NCBI GenBank assembly: GCA_017408485.1
Contig: JAFQUM010000033.1
Location: forward strand, 1-64,000
Reading direction: 5' to 3'
Source of the DNA: Clostridia bacterium
GTDB lineage: Bacteria > Bacillota > Clostridia > Oscillospirales > Butyricicoccaceae
DNA length: 64,000 bases
The notes beneath the pieces were generated by a model. It did not search any database, was not told the origin of the DNA, and saw only the letters and a list, made by a program, of their open reading frames with translations. The position numbers and the translations under genes are program-made. Position 1 is the stretch's first letter. Every line of letters starts with the position of its first letter. Positions 34,602 to 44,163 of the stretch are shown one piece after another.

Positions 34602-37313
34602 ATGTCTTTTTTAAAAAAGCTTTTCGGCGACTCCTCCTCGAGGGAGCTTAAAAAAATTGAACCTATCATTCAAAAAATAGAGGCTTTAGCTGACCACTAC
34701 CGCGCAATGAGCGACAGCGAGCTTCAGGCAGAGACTCCCCGATTCAAGGCAAGACTTGCCGCGGGCGAGACCTTGGACGATATTTTGCCCGAGGCTTTTG
34801 CCGCATTCCGCGAGGCATGCCTGCGCGTGCAGGGGCAGTATCCCTTCCGCGTTCAGCTTATCGGCGGCGTTGTGCTCCATCAGGGACGAATTTCCGAAAT
34901 GAAGACCGGTGAAGGCAAGACCCTTACCGCTACCCTTCCCGCCTATCTTAACGCATTGGCAGGAAAAGGAGTTCACATTGTTACCGTCAATGATTATCTT
35001 GCATCCTATCAGGGCGAACTGATGGGCAAGATATATCGCTTTATGGGTGTATCTTGCGGAGTCATTGTTCACGGGCTAAGCAATGATCAACGCAGAGCCG
35101 CTTATGCCTGCGACATCACCTATGGCACAAATAACGAGCTGGGCTTTGACTACTTGCGCGACAATATGGCAATATACAAAGAGCATATGGTTCAGCGCGG
35201 TCACGCATTTGCCATCGTTGACGAGGTCGACTCCATCCTCATCGACGAGGCGCGTACCCCCCTTATCATTTCCGGTCAGGGCGAAAAAAGCACCGACCTT
35301 TACAAGCAGGCAGATCGTTTTGCAATGACACTTACCGCCCTTAAGGTAGTTGAGGTGGATCAAAAGGAAGAGCAGGATGACCTTGATGCCGACTATATCA
35401 TCGACGAAAAGGCTCGTACCGCCACTCTCACCCCCCGCGGAAGCGCCAAGGCTGAAAAATACTTTAATGTTGAAAACATCTCCGAGCCTGAAAATGCCAC
35501 ACTGCTTCACCATATCAATCAGGCTATCAAGGCGCGAGGCTGTATGCAAAAGGATATCGATTATGTTGTCCGCGACGGCGAGATAGTCATCGTTGACGAG
35601 TTTACCGGCAGACTTATGATGGGCAGACGCTACAGCGAAGGTCTGCATCAGGCGATCGAAGCAAAGGAAAATGTAGAGGTCAAGCGTGAAAGCAAGACCC
35701 TTGCGACCATTACCTTCCAGAACTTCTTCCGTCTTTACGGCAAGCTGTCGGGTATGACAGGTACGGCGCTTACCGAAGAGGAAGAGTTCCGCGCCATTTA
35801 TAACCTTGATGTAGTTGAAATACCCACAAATATGCCTATGATACGAGCCGATCTTTCCGACCGCGTTTATTCCACCATTCGCGGCAAGGATCGCGCCGTT
35901 GTGGAAAAAATAAAGGAATGTGTCGCAAAGCAGCAGCCCGTTCTGGTGGGTACTGTTTCCATTGAACGAAGCGAGCAGTTCTCCGCTATGCTTAAGCGTG
36001 AAGGCATCAAGCATAATGTTCTTAACGCAAAGCACCACGAAAAGGAAGCACACATAGTCGCTCAGGCAGGTAAAGCGGGTGCGGTCACCATTGCAACCAA
36101 TATGGCAGGCCGCGGTACCGATATTATGCTGGGCGGTAATGCGGAATATATGGCAAAGGATGACCTTGTTGCCGCCGGCTATCCCGACAATGTTATCAAT
36201 GAGGCATCGGGCTATGCCGATACGCAAAACACTCAGGTGCTGGAGGCTCGCGCCCTTTTCCGCGAAAAGCTTGCCGAGCACAAAAAGACAGTGGCTGCCG
36301 ACCGTGAAAAGGTGCTTGCTGCAGGCGGTCTGTGCATTATCGGCACCGAGCGCCACGAAAGCCGCCGAATAGACAATCAGCTCCGTGGTCGTGCAGGCCG
36401 TCAGGGCGACCCCGGCGAAAGCGTATTTTTCCTCTCCTTGCAGGACGACCTTATGCGTCTTTTCGGCAGTGAGCGCATTAACGGAATGATGGCGGCGCTT
36501 AAAGTGCCCGAGGATATGCCCTTGGATCAGAAGATACTTACCGACGCCATTGAAAGCGCCCAAAAGCGGGTTGAAAGCAATCACTTCCGCACCCGTCTTA
36601 ACGTTTTGGAATACGACAATGTAATGAACGAGCAGCGCGAGCTTATCTATAAAGAGCGTATGCGCGTTCTTGAGGGCGAGGATCTGAGCCAAAAGATCCG
36701 AAATATGGTGGCAGAATCTGTCTCTCGAGCCGTCACCGAGGCTTCGGCACACAGCCATACCATTGAGCGTGCAAGTGCAAAGCAGCTTTCGCTGATGTAT
36801 CAGGGTCTGTTTATTGCCCCCCCCGAGGTCACAAGCGTTGAAGCCAAGCTTTGCGGTATGTCCCACGAGGATGCCGCTGACCTCTTGACAAAAATAGCAC
36901 TTCGCACTTATGATGTACGTGAGGCGGCATTCACACCCGCGGTCATGCGTGAGCTTGAGCGAGTCGTTCTGCTTCGCGCTGTTGATAAGAACTGGATGGA
37001 TCATATTGACGCAATGCACGAGCTCCGCCGCGGCATAGGTCTTTCGGGCTATGCTCAGGTTGACCCCCGAAAGGAATACAAGCGCATCGGTGCGGATATG
37101 TTCGAACAGATGATAAGCACCATTCGCGACGATACCGCAAGGAATATTTTCCTTGTAAATGTCCGTCAGCAGCGTGAAAAGGTTGCCGAAGAAAATCCCA
37201 CCGCAAGCGACGGAACCTTGAGCAAGACTGTGCGCAAGGGTAACAAGGTGGGCAGAAATGATCCCTGCCCCTGCGGAAGCGGCAAAAAATATAAGCATTG
37301 TTGCGGCAAGTAA
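34602..37313 (+). CDS. secA: Preprotein translocase ATPase SecA
   Basis: 903 residues, full length. The DEAD-like motor shows Walker A MKTGEGKTLTATLPAYL (~100), Walker B with VDEVDSILIDEARTPLI (~208), TVSIERSEQ (~450) and GRAGRQGDPGES (motif VI, ~600). The C-terminus ends with the zinc-binding CPCGSGKKYKHCCGK that contacts lipids and ribosomes. It drives Sec-dependent export, including the many lipoproteins of this window. ATG 34602 has AAAGGA upstream. It is the only secA seen here and probably the housekeeping copy. Confidence 0.98.
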   Translation: MSFLKKLFGDSSSRELKKIEPIIQKIEALADHYRAMSDSELQAETPRFKARLAAGETLDDILPEAFAAFREACLRVQGQYPFRVQLIGGVVLHQGRISEMKTGEGKTLTATLPAYLNALAGKGVHIVTVNDYLASYQGELMGKIYRFMGVSCGVIVHGLSNDQRRAAYACDITYGTNNELGFDYLRDNMAIYKEHMVQRGHAFAIVDEVDSILIDEARTPLIISGQGEKSTDLYKQADRFAMTLTALKVVEVDQKEEQDDLDADYIIDEKARTATLTPRGSAKAEKYFNVENISEPENATLLHHINQAIKARGCMQKDIDYVVRDGEIVIVDEFTGRLMMGRRYSEGLHQAIEAKENVEVKRESKTLATITFQNFFRLYGKLSGMTGTALTEEEEFRAIYNLDVVEIPTNMPMIRADLSDRVYSTIRGKDRAVVEKIKECVAKQQPVLVGTVSIERSEQFSAMLKREGIKHNVLNAKHHEKEAHIVAQAGKAGAVTIATNMAGRGTDIMLGGNAEYMAKDDLVAAGYPDNVINEASGYADTQNTQVLEARALFREKLAEHKKTVAADREKVLAAGGLCIIGTERHESRRIDNQLRGRAGRQGDPGESVFFLSLQDDLMRLFGSERINGMMAALKVPEDMPLDQKILTDAIESAQKRVESNHFRTRLNVLEYDNVMNEQRELIYKERMRVLEGEDLSQKIRNMVAESVSRAVTEASAHSHTIERASAKQLSLMYQGLFIAPPEVTSVEAKLCGMSHEDAADLLTKIALRTYDVREAAFTPAVMRELERVVLLRAVDKNWMDHIDAMHELRRGIGLSGYAQVDPRKEYKRIGADMFEQMISTIRDDTARNIFLVNVRQQREKVAEENPTASDGTLSKTVRKGNKVGRNDPCPCGSGKKYKHCCGK

Positions 37314-37372
37314 AATTATTTAAAAAGCTTTGGGCATAATACCATTAATTACTATATAAAGGAGAACTTATT

Positions 37373-37906
37373 ATGGAACTCAAGGGCAGTAAGACCGAAC
37401 AAAATCTCCGCGCAGCATTTTCAGGCGAAAGCGAAGCAAGAAACAAGTATACCTATTTCGCATCCGCCGCAAAGAAGGCAGGCTATGAGCAGATAGCCGA
37501 TTTCTTCCTTAAGACCGCAGAAAACGAAAAAGAGCACGCAAAGTTGTGGTTCAAGGCACTTAACGGCATAGGCAACACCGAGCAGAATCTGCAGGCTGCC
37601 GCCGATGGCGAGAATTGGGAATGGACCGATATGTACGCCACCTTTGCCAAGGAAGCCGAAGAGGAAGGCTTCTATGAGCTGGCTGCACAGTTCAGAGGTG
37701 TCGCCGCTATTGAGAAGACCCACGAAGAGCGTTATTTAGCTCTGCTTGCAAATCTCAAGGAGGGCAAGGTCTTTGAAAAGAGCGAGACCATTGTTTGGGA
37801 ATGCCGCAACTGCGGACATATCCACACAGGCCCCAAGGCACCTCAGGTTTGCCCTGTCTGCAAGCATCCTCAGGCATATTTCGAAATGCGTAAAAAGAAT
37901 TATTAA
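37373..37906 (+). CDS. Rubrerythrin
   Basis: 177 residues. The N-terminal ferritin-like four-helix domain has the di-iron Glu motifs [15 protein letters not shown] and [11 protein letters not shown], and a second pair ending IEKTHEERY. The C-terminal rubredoxin-like domain has two C-x-x-C knuckles: [11 protein letters not shown] and VCPVCKHP. It reduces peroxide in anaerobes using electrons from reduced rubredoxin or NADH systems. AAGGAG lies upstream of ATG. It has its own terminator (37923-37949). Confidence 0.97.
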   Translation: MELKGSKTEQNLRAAFSGESEARNKYTYFASAAKKAGYEQIADFFLKTAENEKEHAKLWFKALNGIGNTEQNLQAAADGENWEWTDMYATFAKEAEEEGFYELAAQFRGVAAIEKTHEERYLALLANLKEGKVFEKSETIVWECRNCGHIHTGPKAPQVCPVCKHPQAYFEMRKKNY

Positions 37907-37922
37907 GAAACTCTATAGCAAA

Positions 37923-37949
37923 AGCCTTCTCCATCGCGGAGAAGGCTTG
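37923..37949 (+). terminator. Terminator after rubrerythrin
   Basis: AAGCCTTCTCC ATCGC GGAGAAGGCTT, then GATTTTT. Confidence 0.8.
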
Positions 37950-38067
37950 ATTTTTAACAAATTATGGATTTTTGCTGAAATTATTTTTACATCTGCGAAA
38001 ATTACTTTTCAAACGAGTTAAATTAATGTATACTAACCTTGAGATCAACTTAGATTGAGGTGAGTCT

Positions 38068-39051
38068 ATGGAGCTTCAATATCTTTATTCGGCAAGCGCT
38101 GAAAAGCTTGAAAAGACCAAGGCTTTTCTTGCTGCCGCAGGCTTGGAGTATGACGAGGGCTGCAGCTTTACCGTCAATGCTCTTGACGATGGCGAGATAA
38201 TTGCCACCGGCTCGCTGGACGGGAATGTCTTAAAGTGCATAGCCGTATCACCTCTCCGTCAGGGCGAGGGACTTTCGGCAACCATAGTCACCGAGCTGAG
38301 AAAGGCGGCATTTGACAAGGGCGAAAGCCACCTGTTTATTTTCACCAAGCCGAATAATATTGATATGTTTGAGGGGCTGAGCTTTTACCCCGTGGCAAAG
38401 ACCCGCGATGCGTTGCTGATGGAAAGCACCCGCGGCGGCTGCGAGGCTTTTGTGTCCGCTCTGCCCAAAAGGGAAGGCATTTGCGGCGCTATCGTTGCCA
38501 ACTGCAACCCCTTTACCCTCGGTCACCGCTATTTGGTCGAGCAGGCGGCTAAGGAGTGCGATTGGCTCTATCTGTTTATTCTTTCGGAGGATAAGAGCCG
38601 CTTTTCCGCCCACACCCGCTTAGAGCTTGCAAAAAAGGGCGTGGCTGACCTTAGCAATGTTATCGTCTGCCCTACGGGAAAATATCTTATATCAAGCGCC
38701 ACTTTCCCCACATATTTTATTAAGGATAAAACCTTTGCCGAGGATATTAAGTGCGATATGGATATCGAGGTGTTCACATCACGCTTTGCCAAGGCACTGA
38801 ATATAACCAAGCGATTTGTGGGCACAGAGCCCAACTCCCCCGTCACCAACGCATATAACGAGCGTCTTAAGCTACTTTTGCCCCAACACGGCATCAAGCT
38901 CATTGAGATAGAGCGTAAAACATCAAACAGCGAGCCTATCAGCGCAAGCCGCGTTCGCAAGCTGATAACTCAAGGAAACCGCAGCGAGCTTATTCCCCTT
39001 TTGCCGCGATCCACTATGGACTATATCGACAAAGAGTTTTTTGAAAAATAA
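38068..39051 (+). CDS. citC: [Citrate (pro-3S)-lyase] ligase
   Basis: 327 residues, normal for CitC. The N-terminal ~110 residues are a GNAT-like fold (VSPLRQGEGLSATIV acetyl-CoA loop). The rest is a nucleotidyltransferase-like adenylation domain with CNPFTLGHRYLVEQA (HxGH-type) and the closing ISASRVRKLI. CitC acetylates the prosthetic thiol of citrate lyase acyl-carrier subunit CitD. No citD, citE, citF or citX is in the window, so its partner must be elsewhere, or it modifies another carrier. GAGGTGA precedes ATG 38068; a terminator follows. Confidence 0.9.
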   Translation: MELQYLYSASAEKLEKTKAFLAAAGLEYDEGCSFTVNALDDGEIIATGSLDGNVLKCIAVSPLRQGEGLSATIVTELRKAAFDKGESHLFIFTKPNNIDMFEGLSFYPVAKTRDALLMESTRGGCEAFVSALPKREGICGAIVANCNPFTLGHRYLVEQAAKECDWLYLFILSEDKSRFSAHTRLELAKKGVADLSNVIVCPTGKYLISSATFPTYFIKDKTFAEDIKCDMDIEVFTSRFAKALNITKRFVGTEPNSPVTNAYNERLKLLLPQHGIKLIEIERKTSNSEPISASRVRKLITQGNRSELIPLLPRSTMDYIDKEFFEK

Positions 39052-39056
39052 GCTCC

Positions 39057-39080
39057 GCTCCCACGGTTGTGGGAGCTTTA
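39057..39080 (+). terminator. Terminator after citC
   Basis: GCTCCCAC GGTT GTGGGAGC followed by TTTA. Confidence 0.7.
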
Positions 39081-39119
39081 TGCTTTGAAAATAATTATAT
39101 AATATAAGGAGGAATCCCT

Positions 39120-40136
39120 ATGGAATTCAACAACGGCTCTTACCGCTCGGGCCCCTACAGCGGCGGTACTCAGCCACCCCGACAGCAAAAGCCAATTACC
39201 GTGGATGTCAATTGGAAAAAGATCAAAAAGATAATTCCCATTGCGCTGATCGTCATTGTGCTTGCAATTGCGGCATTTACCTGCTGGTATACCGTGGATG
39301 ATAAGCAACAGGCGGTAGTCACCACATTTGGCAAGGTCACCGACATCACCGAGGCGGGCGTGCATTTTAAGCTTCCCTTTGGCATTCAGCAGGTGCAAAA
39401 GGTGGATGTAAATGTCTATCAGAAGTTAGAGCTGGGTTACCGCTCCGACGAGGCAGCCGCTGACGGATATCGCCTTATTGCCGACGAAAGCAAGATGATC
39501 ACGGGCGACTATAACATCGTCAATATCGAGTTCTTTATTGAGTACAAGATATCCGACCCTGTCAAGTATCTTTATTCGTCCTATAACCCCGAGGACATTC
39601 TCCGCAACCTTGTACAGAGTCAGGTTCGAAATGTTGTAGGCTCTACCAATGTTGATTCTGTCCTCACCGACGGAAAGTCAAATATTCAGCTTCAGGTCAA
39701 GGAGTTCATCACCGAAATACTTGAAGAGTATGATATCGGTCTTATGCTGATCGATGTCAAGATACAGGACAGTGAGCCTCCCACAAAGGAGGTCATCGAA
39801 GCCTTCAAGAGTGTTGAGACCGCAAAGCAGCAGGCTGAGACCGTTATCAATCAGGCTCAGGCATATCAGAATGCCGAGTTGCCCTTGGCTCAGGCTCAGG
39901 CAGATAAGCTGATACAGAATGCCGAATATCTCAAGCAGAGCAGAATCAACGACGCTACCAAGCAGGTCGCCTTGTTCAACGCTATGTATAAGGAATACAT
40001 ACGCAACCCCGGCATCACCCGTTCAAGAATGTACTATGAAGCTATTTCTCAGGTTCTGCCCGGAGTCAAGCTTTATATCAACACCGAGGAAAACGGCATA
40101 AACACCCTTCTTCCTCTGGATCCCTTGACAAAGTAA
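39120..40136 (+). CDS. hflK: FtsH protease modulator HflK
   Basis: 338 residues. A Pro/Gly-rich N-tail is followed by one membrane anchor (~37-58, IPIALIVIVLAIAAFTCWYT). The SPFH/band-7 domain starts at DDKQQAVVTTFGKVTD and is followed by a helical region with many Ala/Gln (INQAQAYQNAELPLAQAQADK). HflK and HflC form a large membrane cage around FtsH and restrain it. AAGGAGG lies upstream of the ATG. It is 13 bp before hflC, so they form one operon. Confidence 0.93.
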   Translation: MEFNNGSYRSGPYSGGTQPPRQQKPITVDVNWKKIKKIIPIALIVIVLAIAAFTCWYTVDDKQQAVVTTFGKVTDITEAGVHFKLPFGIQQVQKVDVNVYQKLELGYRSDEAAADGYRLIADESKMITGDYNIVNIEFFIEYKISDPVKYLYSSYNPEDILRNLVQSQVRNVVGSTNVDSVLTDGKSNIQLQVKEFITEILEEYDIGLMLIDVKIQDSEPPTKEVIEAFKSVETAKQQAETVINQAQAYQNAELPLAQAQADKLIQNAEYLKQSRINDATKQVALFNAMYKEYIRNPGITRSRMYYEAISQVLPGVKLYINTEENGINTLLPLDPLTK

Positions 40137-40149
40137 GGAGGCGCGCATT

Positions 40150-41046
40150 ATGAAAAAGAATATCATCGGCATTATCATTGCCGTGGCAGTCATTGCCATC
40201 ATCATTGTGGGCGCTTCTTCGGTCTATACCGTTAAAGAAAACGAATACGCTTGCACAGTGCGTTTTTCCAAGATAATCGACACTACCGCGGAGTCGGGAC
40301 TGCATTTTAAAGTGCCCTTCCTCGATTCTATCAAGACCTTCCCCAAGGCAACCATGCTCTACGACATCAGCCCCTCCGAGGTCATTACTCTGGATAAGCA
40401 GAATATGACGGTGGACAGCTATGTTATGTGGCAGATAAGCGATCCTCTCAGGTTCTATCAGTCCTTAGGCTCCATCTCGGTTGCCGAGCAGCGCCTCGAC
40501 GCCATCACCTATAACGCATTCAAAAACCTGATGAGCACCCTTGCACAAAGCGACATTATCAATGAGGAAGACGCTTCTGCAAGAAACGACATCTATTCCG
40601 GCATTACCTCCACCGTTGCGGAAGCCACCGAAAGCTACGGAATATCCATCGTTGATGTCAAGATCAAGCGCTTTGACCTGCCTGAATCCAACGAAAATGC
40701 CGTTTACGGCAGAATGATCTCCGAGCGTAATCAGATGGCTGAAAAGTATACCGCCGACGGCGAGTATGAAGCGGCGCTTATCCGCAACGAGGTCGACAAG
40801 CAGGTAAATATCGTGGTCTCCAATGCCGAAGCTCAGGCTGCAGTGCTTGAAGCAGAGGGCGAGGCTGAATATATGAAGATGCTTACCGATGCCTATGACA
40901 GTGAGGATAAGCAGGAGTTTTATGAGTTTATCCTTGCCCTCGACGCACTGAAGGCATCATTGGCAAACGGCGAAAGCACCGTTATCCTCTCCGCCGACTC
41001 CCCCTTGGCACAGATCCTCCTCGGCGCAACAGGAAAAGCTGAATAA
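40150..41046 (+). CDS. hflC: FtsH protease modulator HflC
   Basis: 298 residues. N-terminal anchor ~5-22 (IIGIIIAVAVIAIIIVGAS), then SPFH domain (VKENEYACTVRFSKIIDT) and the helical tail with AEAQAAVLEAEGEAEY. It is the partner of HflK in the FtsH cage. The start is at the ATG after AAGGAGG overlapping the hflK stop region. A strong terminator follows (41063-41100). Confidence 0.93.
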   Translation: MKKNIIGIIIAVAVIAIIIVGASSVYTVKENEYACTVRFSKIIDTTAESGLHFKVPFLDSIKTFPKATMLYDISPSEVITLDKQNMTVDSYVMWQISDPLRFYQSLGSISVAEQRLDAITYNAFKNLMSTLAQSDIINEEDASARNDIYSGITSTVAEATESYGISIVDVKIKRFDLPESNENAVYGRMISERNQMAEKYTADGEYEAALIRNEVDKQVNIVVSNAEAQAAVLEAEGEAEYMKMLTDAYDSEDKQEFYEFILALDALKASLANGESTVILSADSPLAQILLGATGKAE

Positions 41047-41062
41047 AATAGCTTGATATAGC

Positions 41063-41100
41063 AAAAAACCACGCTTGGCATTTTCCAAGCGTGGTTTTTT
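41063..41100. terminator. Bidirectional terminator between hflC and the NhaC gene
   Basis: AAAAAACCACGCTTGG CATTT TCCAAGCGTGGTTTTTT between convergent genes. Confidence 0.88.
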
Positions 41101-41127
41101 ATGCCGTATATCTATAATATAGGCTCA

Positions 41128-42684
41128 TCACTGCTTGATTATATTTTTGCTGACATATTTTACCTTGACGGGTCTGTTTTTATAAAATCGCTTCATAAGC
41201 GCCAAGACAATAATTATGACCGCCATCATTATGGGAGTCACTATCCAATGTCGCACAAGTCCCATAAGGGCAAAGCCTATCAGCGAGAAGCCTGCAGTGA
41301 ACAGCGCATAGGGCAACTGGGTCATAACGTGGGTCATAAAGTCCACCTGAGCCGCCGTGGAGGACATAATGGCGGTCTCTGAAATGGGTGAGCAATGGTC
41401 TCCCGTAACAGCGCCCGCCAAGGTTGCGGACAGGCAGATCACACACAGATCATTGACCTGATAGCCGAAGATGGCAAAGGTGATGGGGATGAGGATTCCA
41501 AATGTGCCCCAGGATGTGCCGGTCGCAAAGGAGACGAAAGCGCCAAGCAGATAAAGAATGGGCGGCAGCAGCCACATAGGAAATGCACTGTTTGCAAAGG
41601 AGCTTTCAACGAAGGCGGCAGCGCCGAGACTTTCACGGCAAATGCCTTCGATTCCCCAAGACAGTGTAAGGATGAACAGTGCGGGAGTCATAGCCACCGC
41701 GCCGTCGGGGATGCATTGGGTAAATTGCTTGAGGTTGATTATCTTACGCAGGAAGTAGTAGATTACCGTAAATACCAAGGCGATAAGACCGCCTATGGGC
41801 AAGCCCATATAAGCATCGCAGGCGCTGAAGGCCTCGATGAAGCCCACACCCTCTCCTGAGAAAAGTCCGCCGGTATAGGTCAAGCCGAAAACGCAGCCTA
41901 TGATCAAAACCACAACGGGCAAAAGCATATCGATTGCCTTTCCCGCCGGCTTTTCATTGGACACGGTGGAAATATTGGCATATGTATCGCCCGTTCCGCC
42001 GTAAATATCGCCTTTTACTTCTGCAAGGTACTCATACCCCCTCATAGATCCGAAGTCAAACTTCATAATTGCCAATGTAAACAGCATAGTCAAGGTCAGA
42101 ATGGCATAAAGGTTGAATGGTATCGCACTGAGAAACAGTGCGTATCCGTCGGCATCTACCTCGGGTGGGACATAGGATGCCACTGCCGCCGCCCAACTGG
42201 AAATGGGCGCAATAATGCAAATAGGCGCCGCGGTACAGTCAACATTATATGCCAATCTTGCGCGGCTTACCTTGTGCTTGTCGGTAATGGGACGCATAAT
42301 ATTTGCGGTGGTCAGCGAATTGAAATAGTCGTCAATACAGAAAAACAGACCCAGCAAGGATGTAAAAATAAGCGAGGACTTTTTGGTCTTGATGACCCTT
42401 GCCGCCCAATTTCCAAAGGCTTTTGAACAACCTGACGCTTGCATAAGCGAGACGATTATGCCCAGACAGATCAAAAAGACTATAATCCCTCCGTTGTCAC
42501 CGAGACGGGAGCTGATGACCGAAATGGTATGCTCGATCATTCCCACCAAATTGAAGTCGGCATACATAAACGCACCGACCAAAATGCCTATGAACAATGA
42601 GGAATAGACCTCCTTGGTCAGCAAAGCGAGGATAATTGCAACGATCGGGGGTAGTAATGCCCAGATTGTTCCGTAAAGATCCAT
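41128..42684 (-). CDS. NhaC family Na+/H+ antiporter
   Basis: 518 residues with about 11-12 membrane segments. Family marks are FFCIDDYFNSLTTANIMRP, VDCTAAPICIIAPISSWAA, FVSFATGTSWGTFGILIPI and AVTGDHCSPISETAIMSS. It should exchange external protons or a charged amino compound with sodium across the membrane; some NhaC-type proteins exchange malate/lactate or tyrosine/tyramine pairs, so the substrate is open. AAGGAA lies upstream of ATG 42684. It is a single-gene unit, convergent with hflKC. Confidence 0.88.
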   Translation of the reverse strand: MDLYGTIWALLPPIVAIILALLTKEVYSSLFIGILVGAFMYADFNLVGMIEHTISVISSRLGDNGGIIVFLICLGIIVSLMQASGCSKAFGNWAARVIKTKKSSLIFTSLLGLFFCIDDYFNSLTTANIMRPITDKHKVSRARLAYNVDCTAAPICIIAPISSWAAAVASYVPPEVDADGYALFLSAIPFNLYAILTLTMLFTLAIMKFDFGSMRGYEYLAEVKGDIYGGTGDTYANISTVSNEKPAGKAIDMLLPVVVLIIGCVFGLTYTGGLFSGEGVGFIEAFSACDAYMGLPIGGLIALVFTVIYYFLRKIINLKQFTQCIPDGAVAMTPALFILTLSWGIEGICRESLGAAAFVESSFANSAFPMWLLPPILYLLGAFVSFATGTSWGTFGILIPITFAIFGYQVNDLCVICLSATLAGAVTGDHCSPISETAIMSSTAAQVDFMTHVMTQLPYALFTAGFSLIGFALMGLVRHWIVTPIMMAVIIIVLALMKRFYKNRPVKVKYVSKNIIKQ

Positions 42685-42827
42685 GGTTTCATTCCTTTCT
42701 TCAAACAGTATAGCTCTGCAATACTTGCGTATAACAGCATCGTATGATAGTATATGTTTGTAAAGGCATTAATTACTCAATGATTTTTGTGTAACCTTAT
42801 TGCATACTTTAAGTAAGGAGGCGGATT

Positions 42828-43628
42828 ATGAAGACAAAAGTATTTATCATATTGTGTGTTTTTGCCGTGATTTTATGCGCCTGCGCCGCGCCTGATGGGG
42901 CGGTCTCTGCCGATACGCCCGTTGCGCCCGATATATCAAGCACACCTGATACACCGTCGGTGCCTTCCATACCGCAGGTATCACCCGGTGATACAGACGA
43001 GCCGAGCATTTCTGCTTCACCCGATGAAGTGCCCGCCTCACCCGACGAGCTGCCCCGCCGATTCCCTTATAGTGAGATGCTGGATGCTTCCTTTTCCCTC
43101 TTCAGCGCACCGAGCTATGATTCTGTGCATATGGGCGTTGTAGGCGGCAATGGCGGGGAATACTCCATCTGCGAAGAAGCCACAGACAGCGAGGGAAATC
43201 TTTGGGGAAAGATCGAGGAAAACTGTTGGGTCGACCTTACCTATGCCCGCGAGTTTGCAAAAGATACCCCGCCAATCACGGCAAACCACGCTGACCGCTC
43301 ACTGCTGAACGGTGAATATTTTGAATATGCGCAGACCGATGGCATTAACGGAGTTGCGCTTGTGGCATTCAGAGCAACCGAGGAGCTCAGCAATATAAAG
43401 CTGACCTCGCTGACTTGGAACAATGGTGGGTTTGAGGTCGTGGATACCTTGTACGAGCTTAAAAAACTGACGCCCGAAAAGCCCTTTGTTGCAAAGATAA
43501 TGTTCCTCGGTGGCGGGACGGTATATGGAATATCTTTTAAGGATGCCAAAGGAGTGGACAGGTATTATTCGGTTATTGAAAGCGGCAGAAACGGCGAGAT
43601 CGAGATAAATGAGTATAAGGTAAAATAA
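42828..43628 (+). CDS. Lipoprotein of unknown function with SH3-like segment
   Basis: 266 residues. Lipoprotein signal with Cys around residue 18-20 (ILCACAAPDG; two adjacent candidate Cys), then a Ser/Pro/Asp-rich linker to ~80. Residues ~85-145 look like a small SH3-like fold (FSLFSAPSYDSVHMG, then WGKIEENCWVDLTYA). The rest is a beta-rich domain (ELSNIKLTSLTWNNGGFEVVDTLYELKKL) that I do not recognise. AAGGAGG lies upstream of the ATG. The terminator is unusual: it resembles the tRNA-Lys anticodon arm. Confidence 0.75.
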   Translation: MKTKVFIILCVFAVILCACAAPDGAVSADTPVAPDISSTPDTPSVPSIPQVSPGDTDEPSISASPDEVPASPDELPRRFPYSEMLDASFSLFSAPSYDSVHMGVVGGNGGEYSICEEATDSEGNLWGKIEENCWVDLTYAREFAKDTPPITANHADRSLLNGEYFEYAQTDGINGVALVAFRATEELSNIKLTSLTWNNGGFEVVDTLYELKKLTPEKPFVAKIMFLGGGTVYGISFKDAKGVDRYYSVIESGRNGEIEINEYKVK

Positions 43629-43632
43629 AAGG

Positions 43633-43669
43633 ACAGAGCACCTGCATATTAAGCAGGTGCTCTGTTTTG
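43633..43669 (+). terminator. Terminator resembling the tRNA-Lys anticodon arm
   Basis: ACAGAGCACCTGC (43633-43645) pairs with GCAGGTGCTCTGT (43653-43665), then TTTT. The 5' arm and loop (CAGAGCACCTGC, then TTAAGCAGG) match the nearby tRNA-Lys D-stem/anticodon arm at 22 of 24 aligned positions, in opposite genomic orientation. Confidence 0.65.
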
Positions 43670-43684
43670 GTATGTAATTGTCGT

Positions 43685-43820
43685 GTCCTACTTCTTCACT
43701 ATTACCTATTACTTATTCCTTTCAAAAAACAACATTGGATTTTAGTAAAGAGTGAAGAGGTAATAGTGAATAAGTGATAAGTAAAAAACGACATCCTTCT
43801 TTTGAAGAATGTCGTTTTTT
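43685..43820. repeat. Degenerate CACTATTACCT repeats and bidirectional hairpin
   Basis: Variants of CTTCACTATTACCTATTACTTATTC lie at 43690-43717 and, inverted, at 43749-43782. A strong stem AAAAAACGACAT-ATGTCGTTTTTT spans 43783-43820 and abuts the first tRNA-Lys-derived unit. No gene is visible. Confidence 0.5.
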
Positions 43821-44163
43821 GATTAGGGGTGTCCGGAGTTCGATCTTGCTTGATTGCGCAATAAAAAGGATGCCCTATTGGCATCCTTTTTTATTGGTGA
43901 CCCAGCGGAGATTCGAACTCTGGACGCTGCGCGTCCAGAGTCGGACCATATTGATTAGGGGTGTCCGGAGTTCGATTTTGCTTGAATCAGCAAACTAAAA
44001 GGGACACCCTTCGGGTATCCCTTTTAGTTTGGTGACCCAGCGGAGATTCGAACTCTAGACGCTGCGCGTCCAGAGTCGGACCATATTGATTAGGGGTGTC
44101 CGGAGTTCGATCCCGTTTGATTAGCAAAGTAAAAGGGACTCCCTTTGGGAATCCCTTTTACTT
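43821..44163 (-). repeat. Tandem 132-135 bp units built from tRNA-Lys pieces and terminators
   Basis: Units start at 43821, 43953 and 44088 with the same GATTAGGGGTGTCCGGAGTT. Each reads, on the plus strand: a sense tRNA-Lys piece, an intrinsic terminator stem (43860-43895, 43992-44030, 44126-44164), then an antisense tRNA-Lys 3' end with CCA. The third unit's 3' end is the real tRNA-Lys. In units 1 and 2 the T-arm side is replaced by a 10-bp stem (43918-43940 in unit 1). Terminator stems differ in sequence but stay paired. Confidence 0.75.

Noticed and set aside
35076..37298. 740-codon open frame antisense to secA
   Set aside because: It is a mirror of secA codon use; no ribosome site, no domain, and the plus strand is certain to code SecA.
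43821..44163. Additional tRNA genes in the repeat units
   Set aside because: Units 1 and 2 keep only the T-loop and 3' acceptor with CCA; no D-arm, anticodon arm or 5' acceptor strand is present.
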